A stretch of DNA of 64,000 nucleotides, taken from assembly GCF_000241345.1 (NCBI RefSeq), contig NZ_BAED01000012.1, positions 1-64,000 on the forward strand. The letters are read 5' to 3'. A program made the position numbers and the translations under genes. Positions 7,899 to 17,009 of the stretch are shown piece by piece. The notes under the pieces are model-generated. The model had not been told where the DNA came from. It saw only the letters and a program-made list of their open reading frames with translations, and did not search any database. This DNA is from Gordonia amarae NBRC 15530. GTDB lineage: Bacteria > Actinomycetota > Actinomycetes > Mycobacteriales > Mycobacteriaceae. How positions within the stretch are numbered: the first letter of the stretch is position 1; each line of letters starts with the position of its first letter.

Positions 7899-9083
7899 TC
7901 AGCGGCGGGAGTAGGGGAGTTTCAGGGCGGTCATGGCGATGATGTCGCGCTGGACCTCGTTGGTGCCGCCGCCGAAGGTGAGGATCAGCGAGGTGCGCTG
8001 GAAACGTTCGAGGCGGCCGGCGAGGTGGGCGCCGGGGCTGCCCTGGCGCAGGGTGGCGGTGGGGCCTACCACCTCCATCAGCAGCCGGTAGGCCTCGGTG
8101 GCGAACTCCGTGCCGAACACCTTGGTGGCCGATGCGTCGGCGGGGGAGGGGGCACTGCCGGAGCCGACGGCGGAGGCGATCTTCCAGTTGATCAGCTTGA
8201 GGAACTCGACCTTGGCGTGCACCCGGGCCAGGTTTGTGCGCACCCACTGCTGCTCGATCACCCCGGCCTCGCGGGCCCAGGCGACGGTTTCACCGAGCGC
8301 GATCTGGATGGGGGCGGCGCTGCACAGCGCGACGCGCTCGTTGTTGAGCTGGTTGGTGACCAGCGCCCAGCCGCGGCCTTCCTCGCCGACCAGGCTGCTG
8401 CGCGGCACCCGGACGTCGGAGTAGTAGGTGGCCGAGGTGTCGACGCCCGACATGGTGTGCACCACGGTGTAGTCGAAACCCGGAGCCGTCGTCGGGACCG
8501 TGAGTATCGAGATGCCGCGATGCTTCTTGGCGCCGTCCGCGAGCCCGGACTGATCGGTGCGGCAGGCCAGCCAGATGTAGTCCGCGTACGGGACAAGACT
8601 GGTCCACATCTTCTGGCCGTTGATCACGTACTCGTCACCGTCGGTGACGGCGGTGGTGCGCAGATTGGCCAGGTCGGTGCCTGCGCCTGGCTCCGAGTAG
8701 CCGATGGAGAAATGCAGGTCACCGGCCGCGATGCGGGGCAGGAAGTAGGCCTTCTGCTCGTCGGTGCCGTAGTGCATGATCGTCGGCGCCACCGAGTTGA
8801 TGGTCAGGAACGGCACCGGCGCGCCGGCGATCGCGGCCTCGTCGGTGAAGATCAGCTGATCCATCATCGACCGGTTCTGGCCGCCGTATTCGGTGGGCCA
8901 GCCCAGTGCCAGCCAGCCGTCCTTACCCATCCGCGACACCACGTCACGGTAGGCGTCGCCGTACTCGCCGGCTTCGGTTCCCCCTACGAGGGCGGCCCGG
9001 CGTTCCGGGGTCATCAGGTCGGTGAAATACGCCCGCAGCTCACGCCGCAGGGCTTCTTGTTCGTCGGTGTAGGCGATGCGCAC
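7899..9083 (-). CDS. fadE26: Acyl-CoA dehydrogenase subunit FadE26 (ChsE4-like)
   Basis: A 394-aa acyl-CoA dehydrogenase, close to mycobacterial FadE26 along its length: RIAYTDEQEALRRELRAYF at the start, WPTEYGGQNRS, the substrate and FAD segment GYSEPGAGTDLANLRT (about 140-155), NGQKMWTSL, HTMSGVDTSATYY, and FGGGTNEVQRDIIA at the C-terminus. It would form a heterotetramer with FadE27 and desaturate a sterol side-chain acyl-CoA. The start is taken as GTG 9083, which aligns with the family; the longer open frame upstream would run over the KstR operator. It diverges from fdxD, with a KstR-type box 25 bases upstream of the start. Confidence 0.93.
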   Translation of the reverse strand: MRIAYTDEQEALRRELRAYFTDLMTPERRAALVGGTEAGEYGDAYRDVVSRMGKDGWLALGWPTEYGGQNRSMMDQLIFTDEAAIAGAPVPFLTINSVAPTIMHYGTDEQKAYFLPRIAAGDLHFSIGYSEPGAGTDLANLRTTAVTDGDEYVINGQKMWTSLVPYADYIWLACRTDQSGLADGAKKHRGISILTVPTTAPGFDYTVVHTMSGVDTSATYYSDVRVPRSSLVGEEGRGWALVTNQLNNERVALCSAAPIQIALGETVAWAREAGVIEQQWVRTNLARVHAKVEFLKLINWKIASAVGSGSAPSPADASATKVFGTEFATEAYRLLMEVVGPTATLRQGSPGAHLAGRLERFQRTSLILTFGGGTNEVQRDIIAMTALKLPYSRR

Positions 9084-9107
9084 CAGGGGCTCCCACTCGT
9101 CAAGTTC

Positions 9108-9121
9108 TGAAACACGTTCTA
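9108..9121. promoter_or_regulatory. KstR operator upstream of fadE26 and fdxD
   Basis: TGAAACACGTTCTA matches the known KstR consensus TNNAACNNGTTNNA at every fixed base. It lies between the divergent fadE26 and fdxD genes, so it can control both. KstR is the TetR-type repressor of sterol catabolism, released by a 3-oxo-steroid-CoA intermediate. The kstR gene itself is not in the window. Confidence 0.85.
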
Positions 9122-9174
9122 ACGTGGATGGGTACAGCCCGTCAACCAATCCGCATCCGCGGAAGGAGTTCGTT

Positions 9175-9366
9175 ATGCGAGTCAAAGCAGACTTCGACCT
9201 GTGTGAGTCCAACGCCGTATGCGTGGGGCTGGCCCCCGACATCTTCGACCTCGATGACAACGATTACCTGCTGATTCTCCATGAGGACGTGCCCGCCGAG
9301 CATGAGGCGGCGGTGCGTCAGGCCGTCGCCGGATGTCCCAAGGCCGCGCTCTCGATCGAGGAATGA
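9175..9366 (+). CDS. fdxD: Ferredoxin FdxD
   Basis: A 63-aa ferredoxin of the type that carries a [3Fe-4S] or similar cluster. Cysteines occur as DLCESNAVC (C-x5-C) near residues 10-16 and AGCPKAAL near residue 54. The length and ending are the same as M. tuberculosis FdxD (Rv3503c), which occupies the same place. ATG at 9175 follows the strong ribosome site GGAAGGAG. It probably donates electrons to a monooxygenase or other redox enzyme in sterol breakdown, but its partner is not known. The KstR box at 9108-9121 lies upstream and a second one follows the gene. Confidence 0.9.
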   Translation: MRVKADFDLCESNAVCVGLAPDIFDLDDNDYLLILHEDVPAEHEAAVRQAVAGCPKAALSIEE

Positions 9367-9412
9367 TCGCCCGGATCTGACGAAAGCGGCGACGCCCGGC
9401 TGCGCTACTGTG

Positions 9413-9428
9413 CTAGAACAAGTTCTAG
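9413..9428. promoter_or_regulatory. KstR operator upstream of hsd4A
   Basis: CTAGAACAAGTTCTAG fits the KstR palindrome TNNAACNNGTTNNA at all fixed positions and is almost fully symmetric. It lies 24 bases before the GTG of hsd4A and so would control the whole hsd4A-yrbE-mce4 operon separately from fdxD. Confidence 0.88.
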
Positions 9429-9452
9429 TTTTGCGATCGAGAGGGTGTTGCG

Positions 9453-10358
9453 GTGAGTACATCACTGGGAAGCGCGTCACTGGAGGGCCGCGTCGCGGTC
9501 GTCACCGGAGCCGGTGGCGGCCTCGGCCGGGCCGAGGCCATCGGCCTCGCCGGGAACGGGGCGACGGTCATCGTCAACGACCTCGGTTCGTCGCTCGAAC
9601 GCAGCGATGTCGTCGACGTCATCACCTCGGCCGGCGGCCGGGCGGTACCGGTCGCCGGTGACATCTCCGACTCGGCGACGGCCACAGAGATCATGCGGAC
9701 CGCCGTCGAGGACCTCGGATCCCTCGACATCGTGGTCAACAACGCGGGCATCACCCGCGACAAGATGCTGTTCAACCTCACCGACGAGGACTGGGACCTG
9801 GTCGTCGCGGTCCACCTGCGCGGGCATTTCCTGCTCACCCGCAATGCCGCCGCGCACTGGCGCGCGCTGTCGAAGCAGACCGGTGAGAAGGTCAACGGTT
9901 CCATCATCAACACCTCGTCGGAGGCGGCGCTGCTCGGCCCGCCGGCGCAGGCGAACTACGGTGCCGCCAAAGCCGGTATCACCGCGCTGACCGTGTCCGC
10001 GGCCCGCGGCCTCGGCCGTATCGGTGCGCGGGCCAATGCCATCTGCCCGCGCGCCCGCACACCCATGACCGCCGACGTGTTCGGCGAGGCCCCCGAGGGA
10101 ACGGTGGATCCGCTGGCGCCCGAGCATGTGGTGCGGCTGGTCAATTTCCTCTCCTCGGACGACGCCGAAAATGTTTCGGGACAGGTTTTTGTGGTCTACG
10201 GTCCACAGGTGATGCTCATGGCACCACCGACCGTCGATCAGGTCTTTTCCGCGGAGGGTGATGCCTGGGACGCCGACGACCTGGCAAAGACGCTAGGTGA
10301 GCATTTTGCAGGTCGTGACCCGGGCCGGATATTCTCAGCCCTCGACCTGATCAAGTGA
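9453..10358 (+). CDS. hsd4A: 17-beta-hydroxysteroid / beta-hydroxyacyl-CoA dehydrogenase Hsd4A
   Basis: A 301-aa short-chain dehydrogenase. The Rossmann motif is TGAGGGLG (about 19-26), the NNAG motif is in VVNNAGITRDKM, the catalytic Ser is in NTSSEAALLG and the YxxxK pair is YGAAK (about 170-174). Length, order and position between fdxD and yrbE4A match M. tuberculosis Hsd4A (Rv3502c), which oxidises a hydroxyl on the cholesterol side-chain CoA ester during beta-oxidation. GTG at 9453 is the start; a KstR palindrome sits just upstream. It is the first gene of the mce4 transcript. Confidence 0.92.
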   Translation: MSTSLGSASLEGRVAVVTGAGGGLGRAEAIGLAGNGATVIVNDLGSSLERSDVVDVITSAGGRAVPVAGDISDSATATEIMRTAVEDLGSLDIVVNNAGITRDKMLFNLTDEDWDLVVAVHLRGHFLLTRNAAAHWRALSKQTGEKVNGSIINTSSEAALLGPPAQANYGAAKAGITALTVSAARGLGRIGARANAICPRARTPMTADVFGEAPEGTVDPLAPEHVVRLVNFLSSDDAENVSGQVFVVYGPQVMLMAPPTVDQVFSAEGDAWDADDLAKTLGEHFAGRDPGRIFSALDLIK

Positions 10359-10417
10359 CCCAGAACACGACGTGGTGATAGCTTCCCGTCTGATGTTCGT
10401 GCGATGAAGGAGTGCAG

Positions 10418-11194
10418 GTGGCAACTCTGTCGGTAGCCAAGCTGACGACACCGCTTGCCGGCGTAGGTGACTTTGTCGCGCTGGGGGTCGACTCGTTCCG
10501 GGAACTGTTCCGGCGGCCGTTCCAGTGGCGCGAGACCATCGAACAGTCGTGGGCGATCGCCCGCGTCTCGATGGTCCCGACGCTGCTGGTGGCGATTCCC
10601 TTCACCGTGCTGGTCAGCTTCACCCTGAACATCCTGCTGCGGGAGATCGGTGCCCAGGATCTGTCCGGCGCCGGTGCGGCCCTGGGCACCATCACCCAGA
10701 TCGGCCCCATCGTCACGGTGCTGATCGTCGCCGGTGCCGGCGCCACCGCGATCTGCGCCGACCTCGGCGCCCGCACGATCCGCGAAGAGATCGACGCCAT
10801 GAAGGTCCTCGGCATCAACCCGGTCCACCGCCTCGTGGTACCGCGCGTCATCGCCTCGACCGGGGTGGCGCTGCTGCTCAACAGCCTCGTGTGCACCATC
10901 GGCATCGGCGGCGGCTTCGTGTTCTCGGTATTCCTGCAGGACGTGAACCCGGGCGCCTTCCTGGCCAACCTGACCCTGCTCACCGGCTTCGGTGAGCTGA
11001 TGATCTCGATGGTCAAGGCCGCCCTCTTCGGTCTGTTCGCCGGCCTGGTCGGCTGCTATCGCGGCCTGCACGTCAAAGGCGGCGCCAAGGGCGTCGGCGA
11101 CGCCGTCAACGAGACGGTCGTCTACTCCTTCATGGCACTGTTCGTGGTCAATGTCGTGGTCACCGCGGTGGGCCTGAAAGCAACCGCCGGCTGA
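10418..11194 (+). CDS. yrbE4A: Mce4 permease subunit YrbE4A
   Basis: A 258-aa integral membrane protein of the MlaE/YrbE family. Together with YrbE4B it should form the permease of the Mce4 sterol importer, energised by an MceG-type ATPase encoded elsewhere. It has several hydrophobic segments, the conserved family stretch DLGARTIREEIDAMKVLG (about 112-129) and GLVGCYRGLHVKGG near the end. GTG at 10418 has AAGGAG at 10407-10412; GTG 10412 is a less well-placed alternative. Only three bases separate it from yrbE4B. Confidence 0.93.
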   Translation: MATLSVAKLTTPLAGVGDFVALGVDSFRELFRRPFQWRETIEQSWAIARVSMVPTLLVAIPFTVLVSFTLNILLREIGAQDLSGAGAALGTITQIGPIVTVLIVAGAGATAICADLGARTIREEIDAMKVLGINPVHRLVVPRVIASTGVALLLNSLVCTIGIGGGFVFSVFLQDVNPGAFLANLTLLTGFGELMISMVKAALFGLFAGLVGCYRGLHVKGGAKGVGDAVNETVVYSFMALFVVNVVVTAVGLKATAG

Positions 11195-11197
11195 ACC

Positions 11198-12058
11198 ATG
11201 GCGAGTGCACATTTTCCGTATACCACCCGGCTCCGCGAGGCACGTGTCGCGGCCAAACGCGCGGGTGAGGACTGGAACCAGATCGGTGACCAGGCGCTGT
11301 TCTACTGGGACGCCATCATCGCGATCCCCCGGGCACTGCGCCTGTACAAGAAAGAAACGCTGCGGCTCATCGCCGAGATCTCGATGGGCACCGGCGCGCT
11401 GGCCATGATCGGCGGCACCGTCGTCGTGGTGGGCTTCCTGACCCTGTTCACCGGCGGCACCATCGCCGTGCAGGGCTACAGCTCCCTGGCCAACATCGGT
11501 GTCGAGGCGCTGACCGGCTTCTTCTCCGCGTTCATCAACGTGCGCATCGCGGTCCCGGTGATCTCCGGTATCGCGCTCGCCGCCACGATCGGCGCGGGCG
11601 CCACCGCACAGCTCGGCGCGATGCGCGTGAGCGAGGAGATCGACGCCCTGGAGGTGATGGCGATCTCGTCGATCCCGTTCCTGGTGTCGACGCGGATCGT
11701 CGCCGGTCTGGTGGCGATCATCCCGCTGTACTCGCTGGCCTCGCTCGCCTCGTTCCTGGCCAGCCGGTTCGCGACGGTCTTCGTATACGGGCAGTCGCCC
11801 GGTGTGTACGACCACTACTTCGACACCTTCCTCATACCGTCGGACATCCTGTGGTCGTTCGTGCAGGCCATCGCGATGGCCGTCGCGGTCATGCTCATCC
11901 ACACCTATTACGGCTACAACGCCTCGGGTGGTCCCGTGGGTGTGGGCGTGGCCGTCGGCAACGCGGTGCGCGCCTCGCTGGTGGTGGTCGTGGTGATCAC
12001 GCTGCTAACGTCGCTGGCCATCTACGGCTCCGACGGCAACTTCAACCTCGCCGGGTGA
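11198..12058 (+). CDS. yrbE4B: Mce4 permease subunit YrbE4B
   Basis: A 286-aa MlaE-family membrane protein, the second permease subunit of the Mce4 importer. After a hydrophilic N-terminus (about 45 residues) come hydrophobic segments and the signature GAMRVSEEIDALEVM (about 144-158), the equivalent of the EEIDAM motif of YrbE4A that contacts the ATPase in MlaE-type transporters. It ends with a transmembrane helix, SLVVVVVITLLTSLAIYG. ATG at 11198. mce4A follows after 78 bases. Confidence 0.93.
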   Translation: MASAHFPYTTRLREARVAAKRAGEDWNQIGDQALFYWDAIIAIPRALRLYKKETLRLIAEISMGTGALAMIGGTVVVVGFLTLFTGGTIAVQGYSSLANIGVEALTGFFSAFINVRIAVPVISGIALAATIGAGATAQLGAMRVSEEIDALEVMAISSIPFLVSTRIVAGLVAIIPLYSLASLASFLASRFATVFVYGQSPGVYDHYFDTFLIPSDILWSFVQAIAMAVAVMLIHTYYGYNASGGPVGVGVAVGNAVRASLVVVVVITLLTSLAIYGSDGNFNLAG

Positions 12059-12136
12059 TGCACCGGTGATCGATCAGGGCGGGAACAAGGCAGTAAGTAT
12101 GAGCGGCAGTACCGGGGGCCGGGGCGGAGTGCGGCG

Positions 12137-13321
12137 GTGAGCAGAAAACAGGAGCGCAGCACCGCCGTCCGCAGGACCGCCGCGCTGATCATGGTCGGCG
12201 GGCTGACCGCGCTCATCGTGGGTGCGGCGGGACAGTTCGTGGGCATGTTCGACTCCACGGAGCAGGTCACGCTGCATTCACCGCGCGCCGGCCTCGTGAT
12301 GAGCCCCGAGGCGAAGGTCAAACTGCGCGGGGTGACCGTCGGGCACGTCAAGTCGGTCAGCGAACACAACGGCCAGGCCGTGCTGAAGCTGGAGATGGAC
12401 GCCGACCAGATGTCGTCGATCCCCGCCAACGTGAAGGCCGAGATCAAGTCGAACACCATCTTCGGCGCCAAGGCCGTCAACCTGTCGGTGCCCGAGGACG
12501 GGGCGCAGGGCAGGCTACGCCGCGGCCAGGTGATCGGCGCCGACCACGTGGTGGTCGAGCTCAACACCGTCTACCAGCAGCTGGTCAACGTGCTCGCCGA
12601 ACTGCAGCCGGACAAGCTCAACGCCACCCTCGGCGCCGTCGACACCGCGCTGTCGGGACGCGGCGACAAGGTGGGCGCATCGCTGGTGCAGCTCACCTCG
12701 CTGCTCGGCAAGACCAACAAGCACCTGCCGGAACTGAACCGGATGTTCACCGAGGCCGCCACGGTCACCAACGTGTACGCCGACGTCACCAACGACCTGA
12801 TGCGCACCGTCGACAATTTCACCGTCATCGGCAACACCCTCGTCGACAACTCGGCCAACCTCGACGCGCTGCTCATCAACGCCACCGGCATGGCCAACAC
12901 CGTCAACGGGGTGGTGGCACCCAGCGTGAACACGCTGATCCGCTCGCTGACCGACCTGAACCCGGTGGCGCGGCTGCTGGGCTACCAGTCGCCGGGCATC
13001 AAATGTTTCATCACCACCGCCGCGTCGGCGGGTGAGCTGGCCAAGCCGTACATGGGTGCCGACAAGAAATCGCCCTACCTCAAGCTGGACGCCAGCATCA
13101 TGCCCGGCAAGGACCCGTACGAGTACCCGTACGACCTGCCCGAGGTCCGCGGCGACGGTCCGCCCACCTGCGAGACCGGACTGAGCAACCCGTCGTCGAC
13201 GGAGCACATGAAGTTCTACGTGTCCGACAACGCCAACTACCCGTATCAACCGCGCACCAAACCGAAGGCCGATTCGACCAAGTTGTTCCAGCTCATGTTC
13301 GGGGAGCCGCCTCGTGGCTGA
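12137..13321 (+). CDS. mce4A: Mce4A, MlaD-domain sterol import protein
   Basis: A 394-aa Mce protein with one N-terminal transmembrane segment (about residues 15-38) and a MlaD domain (about 40-130: SPRAGLVMSPEAKVKLRGVTVGHVKSV, shown here as two joined halves, SPRAGLVMSPEAKV and KLRGVTVGHVKSV). A long helical region and the Mce C-terminal domain follow. Mce proteins form a hexameric tunnel that carries lipid from the outer mycolate layer to the YrbE permease. GTG at 12137 is the start. Its last 8 bases overlap mce4B, as expected in this operon. Confidence 0.92.
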   Translation: MSRKQERSTAVRRTAALIMVGGLTALIVGAAGQFVGMFDSTEQVTLHSPRAGLVMSPEAKVKLRGVTVGHVKSVSEHNGQAVLKLEMDADQMSSIPANVKAEIKSNTIFGAKAVNLSVPEDGAQGRLRRGQVIGADHVVVELNTVYQQLVNVLAELQPDKLNATLGAVDTALSGRGDKVGASLVQLTSLLGKTNKHLPELNRMFTEAATVTNVYADVTNDLMRTVDNFTVIGNTLVDNSANLDALLINATGMANTVNGVVAPSVNTLIRSLTDLNPVARLLGYQSPGIKCFITTAASAGELAKPYMGADKKSPYLKLDASIMPGKDPYEYPYDLPEVRGDGPPTCETGLSNPSSTEHMKFYVSDNANYPYQPRTKPKADSTKLFQLMFGEPPRG

Positions 13322-14402
13322 CTCAACCCGCAAATCGGATCCCGGCGCCACCCGGGCCCGCGCGTTCCGCGCCACCATCATCAAACTCGGATCGTTCGTG
13401 GTGGTGATGCTGCTGGTGTTCGTCGCCCTCGTGGTGGTGTTCAGCAAGTACCGCTCGGGGTCGACGCGGGAGTACACGGCCGTGTTCACCAGCGCGTCGG
13501 CGCTCAAGTCCGGCTCGTCGGTGGAGATCGCCGGAGTCGAGGTGGGCACGGTGTCGAAAGTGTCGCTCAACCGGCAGAACCAGGCAGTCCTCAAGTTCAC
13601 CGTCGACGACCGCTACCGCGTGCCCAGGAACGTGAAGGCGCTGATCCGGTACGAGAACCTCACCGGCGACCGCTATCTGGAACTGCGCCGCGAACCGGGC
13701 GAGGCCGGGCAGCGGCTGGCCGACGGCGCCCGGATCCCGGTGGAGCAGACCCAGCCGGCCCTCGACCTCGACAACCTGGTCGGCGGGTTCAAGCCGCTGC
13801 TGCGCAGCCTCGACCCGGATGAGGCCGACCAGCTGACGGCGTCGCTGATCCAGGTGTTCCAGGGCCAGGGCCCCGCCCTCAACCAGCTGCTGAAGAACAC
13901 CGGGCAGTTCACCGATTCGCTGGCCGACCGCGACAAGCTGATCGGTGATGTCATCGACAACCTGAACACGATGATCGGCACCGTCGAGGACGACAAGAAG
14001 GGCTTCGACACCAGCGTCGACCTGCTCCAGCAACTCGTCACCGGGCTGTCGTCGCAGCGCGATGTGATCGGCAACGCCCTCACCCAGACCTCGCAGCTCA
14101 CCAACGGGATGGCCGACCTGCTCAGCACCACCCGGCCCGACCTGCGCAAGATCGTGGGCAACACCGGGCAGCTCAGCGAGAACGTGCTGAATGCCGAACC
14201 ATTCCTGCGCAGTGTGCTGACCCGGCTGCCCGAGGACTACAAGAAGCTGTCCAACCTGGGCAGTTACGGCGCGTGGCTGCAGATCTACTTCTGCCGGATC
14301 CGGCTGCTCATCGGTGGCCCGGGCAAGACCCAGGTGTTCTACACCGCGATCGATGTGACCGGTGACAAGACCACAGCGCAGGGGAGGTGCACGCCGCAAT
14401 GA
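13314..14402 (+). CDS. mce4B: Mce4B, MlaD-domain sterol import protein
   Basis: A 362-aa Mce family protein: short cytosolic N-terminus, one transmembrane helix (VVVMLLVFVALVVVF, about 25-40), MlaD domain with SGSSVEIAGVEVGTVSKV (about 65-82), then the helical Mce domain. It begins with GTG inside the end of mce4A and ends with a TGA that overlaps the mce4C ATG. It is one of six subunits expected to line the Mce4 channel. Confidence 0.92.
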   Translation: MADSTRKSDPGATRARAFRATIIKLGSFVVVMLLVFVALVVVFSKYRSGSTREYTAVFTSASALKSGSSVEIAGVEVGTVSKVSLNRQNQAVLKFTVDDRYRVPRNVKALIRYENLTGDRYLELRREPGEAGQRLADGARIPVEQTQPALDLDNLVGGFKPLLRSLDPDEADQLTASLIQVFQGQGPALNQLLKNTGQFTDSLADRDKLIGDVIDNLNTMIGTVEDDKKGFDTSVDLLQQLVTGLSSQRDVIGNALTQTSQLTNGMADLLSTTRPDLRKIVGNTGQLSENVLNAEPFLRSVLTRLPEDYKKLSNLGSYGAWLQIYFCRIRLLIGGPGKTQVFYTAIDVTGDKTTAQGRCTPQ

Positions 14403-15709
14403 CCGACAGCCAGAACAATGACAACCAGGCCGGCGAGCACAACGCGCGGGGCGAGGGACTGTTCACGGCCCAGCGATCCGAGTCCGACGAGGCCGACGTC
14501 GCACGCACCGCCAAGCGCGGCGGTCGCAGCCGGGCCGCGGTCGGCGCCATCGGCATCATCGTCGTCACCCTGGTGGTGGTGTCGGCGCTGCAGATGGACA
14601 AGCTGCCGTATCTGAAGCCCGTCAGCACCTACAGCGCCCTCTTCGGCGACGCCGGTGGCCTGAGCACCGGCGATGTGGTGATGGTCTCGGGTGTGGAGGT
14701 GGGCACCGTCGAAGACGTCAAGCTCGCCAAGACCCCCAAGGGAACCAAGGTCAAGGTGTCGTTCCGGATGAAGGACGACGTGGTCCTCGGCAATCAGTCG
14801 CAGGCCGCGATCAAGACCGAGACGGTCCTCGGACGGCGCAACCTGACGCTGATCCCGCACGGCGGTGACCTGCTGCGGCCGGGCGATGAGATCCCGGCCG
14901 AGCAGACCTCGGAGCCGTACTCGCTGCAGGACGTGCTCGACACCACCTCGCACAAGCTCAAGGACACCGACACCGACCAGCTCAACGAAGCCCTGCGCAC
15001 CCTGACCGACGCGTTCGCCGAAACCCCGTCGCAGGTGCGCGGCGCCGTCGACGGTGTGGCCCGGCTGTCGAAGGCGGTCAACGACCGCGACGTCGCGCTG
15101 CGGCAGCTCCTCGGCAAGGCCGACAGCGTGTCGTCGGTGGTGGCCAAGCGCAGCAAGCAGATCAACACGCTGCTGATCGACGCCAACAGCCTCGTCGGTG
15201 AGGTGCAGACGCGCCGCGCCGCCCTCGGTCAGCTGATCACCGGCGTCCGGGACCTGACCCGGCAGTTGAGCGGCTTCATCTCCGACAACAATCAGCAGCT
15301 CAAGCCGACGCAGGAGAAGCTGCAGCGGGTGCTGACGATCCTCACCGACAAAGAGCAGGATCTCAAGAAGACGATCGACCGGCTCGGACCGTACGCCAAC
15401 TCGCTCGGCGAGGCCGTCGCGTCGGGACCGAATTTCGACTCGCTGGTGGGTATCCCGACGTTCGGCGATTACACGTCGTCGTTCATGAAGGTGCTGCAGG
15501 GCAAGTATCCGCAGGCCTTCGAGAGCTTCATGAAGTACACGCAGTTCCCGCCGCTGCCGTCGAACTGGGAGCTGGCGCCCGACGCGGGCACCGACCCGAA
15601 GCGCCCACCCGCCCCGTCACCTACCTATCCGAAACCGGCCCCGCCGACCAACACGGCGACGGTGGAACCGCCGGCCGCCACGATGAGCCCGGCACGGCAG
15701 GGAGGCTGA
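14399..15709 (+). CDS. mce4C: Mce4C, MlaD-domain sterol import protein
   Basis: A 436-aa Mce family protein. It has a longer polar N-terminus (about 45 residues), one transmembrane segment (AAVGAIGIIVVTLVVVSAL), a MlaD domain containing GDVVMVSGVEVGTVEDV, a coiled helical region and a proline-rich C-terminal tail. ATG at 14399 is preceded by GGGGAGG and overlaps the mce4B stop as ATGA; a start 12 bases earlier is possible but poorly placed. Confidence 0.9.
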   Translation: MTDSQNNDNQAGEHNARGEGLFTAQRSESDEADVARTAKRGGRSRAAVGAIGIIVVTLVVVSALQMDKLPYLKPVSTYSALFGDAGGLSTGDVVMVSGVEVGTVEDVKLAKTPKGTKVKVSFRMKDDVVLGNQSQAAIKTETVLGRRNLTLIPHGGDLLRPGDEIPAEQTSEPYSLQDVLDTTSHKLKDTDTDQLNEALRTLTDAFAETPSQVRGAVDGVARLSKAVNDRDVALRQLLGKADSVSSVVAKRSKQINTLLIDANSLVGEVQTRRAALGQLITGVRDLTRQLSGFISDNNQQLKPTQEKLQRVLTILTDKEQDLKKTIDRLGPYANSLGEAVASGPNFDSLVGIPTFGDYTSSFMKVLQGKYPQAFESFMKYTQFPPLPSNWELAPDAGTDPKRPPAPSPTYPKPAPPTNTATVEPPAATMSPARQGG

Positions 15710-15713
15710 CGAC

Positions 15714-17009
15714 ATGGTGAGCATCAACAAGAGTGCCGCCGTGAAGTCGGTGGCGATCGTGGTGGCGGTGGCCGCGCTGGCGGTGATCGCGCTCGGCGGT
15801 TACCGCTGGTTCAAGGCGGCCACCACCAACACCTACACGGCGTACTTCCCGGTCGCGGCCAGCCTGTACAAGGGCGACCCGGTGCGGGTGCTGGGCGTGA
15901 ACGTCGGCACCGTCGACTCGATCACCCCGCGCGACGGCGATGTGAAGGTGGTGCTGCGCGTCGACTCCGACGTGGACATCCCCGCGGACGCGAAGGCCGT
16001 GATCGTCGCCCAAAGCCTGGTCACAGGTCGGTTCGTGCAGCTCACCCCGGTATACGACAGCGGGGAGAAACTCGCGAACAAGGCGACGATCCCGATGGAA
16101 CGGACCGTCGTCCCGATGGAGTGGGACGACATCAAGGCACAGCTGAGCAAGCTCAGTGAGTCCCTCGGCCCGCAGACCCCCGGCTCGGTGACCAACGACG
16201 TGGACAAGGGCGCGGCCGCCGAGGCGGTGGAGGTGCTCAACAAGAACCTGTCCGGCAACGGTCAGGCCATCCGGCGCTCGGTCACCGAGATGTCCGACCT
16301 GATGGGCACGCTGTCGGCCAATCGCGGCGACCTCTTCGGCACCGTACGCAACCTGCAGAAACTCACCGAGGCCCTGTCGCAGAGCCACGAGGAGCTGGTG
16401 CAGTTCAACGGCCGCATCGCCTCGGTGAGCCAGGTGCTCTCGGACAACGCCGACGAGCTCGGCGACGCGCTGACCGGGCTCAACTCGGCGGTGACCGACG
16501 TGAAGTCGTTCATCGACCGCAACGGCGCCGACCTGACCACCTCGGTGGGCAAGCTCGCCGATGTCACCAGGATCGTCAAGGACAAGGACGAACAGCTGCG
16601 CGGCCTGCTGCATTCGGCACCCACCCAGTTGGCCAACTTCCAGAACATCTACAACCCGTTGACCGGTTCGCTGTCGGGTGTGTTCGGCCTCGGTATGGGC
16701 ACCAACCTGATCACCCTGCTGTGCGGCACGATGGACTCCACCGCCCGGCCGGGAACCACCAAGGCCGACATCGACCACTGCGTCGACGTGCTGGCGCCGG
16801 TGGTGTCGTCGATCTCGATGAACTATCCGCCGTTCCTGCTCAACCCTGTGTCGGCGGCCACGGCCTCGCCCAACCAGATCGTCTACCAGAACAACGACGT
16901 GAAGGCGCGTGCCAAGACCGGTGTCAACCGCATGGACGAGACCACCCGCAAGCACAACAAGGGCAACCCGCTGGCGAACCTGCTCGTCCCGTTCGGGGCC
17001 GCGGGATGA
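15714..17009 (+). CDS. mce4D: Mce4D, MlaD-domain sterol import protein
   Basis: A 431-aa Mce family protein: N-terminal transmembrane segment (about 12-28), MlaD domain with GDPVRVLGVNVGTVDSI (about 56-72), helical domain and conserved tail. ATG at 15714 is four bases after the mce4C stop. The stop overlaps the mce4E ATG. A cysteine pair, LLCGTMDS and DIDHCVDV, lies near residues 335-352 and may form a disulphide. Confidence 0.91.
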   Translation: MVSINKSAAVKSVAIVVAVAALAVIALGGYRWFKAATTNTYTAYFPVAASLYKGDPVRVLGVNVGTVDSITPRDGDVKVVLRVDSDVDIPADAKAVIVAQSLVTGRFVQLTPVYDSGEKLANKATIPMERTVVPMEWDDIKAQLSKLSESLGPQTPGSVTNDVDKGAAAEAVEVLNKNLSGNGQAIRRSVTEMSDLMGTLSANRGDLFGTVRNLQKLTEALSQSHEELVQFNGRIASVSQVLSDNADELGDALTGLNSAVTDVKSFIDRNGADLTTSVGKLADVTRIVKDKDEQLRGLLHSAPTQLANFQNIYNPLTGSLSGVFGLGMGTNLITLLCGTMDSTARPGTTKADIDHCVDVLAPVVSSISMNYPPFLLNPVSAATASPNQIVYQNNDVKARAKTGVNRMDETTRKHNKGNPLANLLVPFGAAG

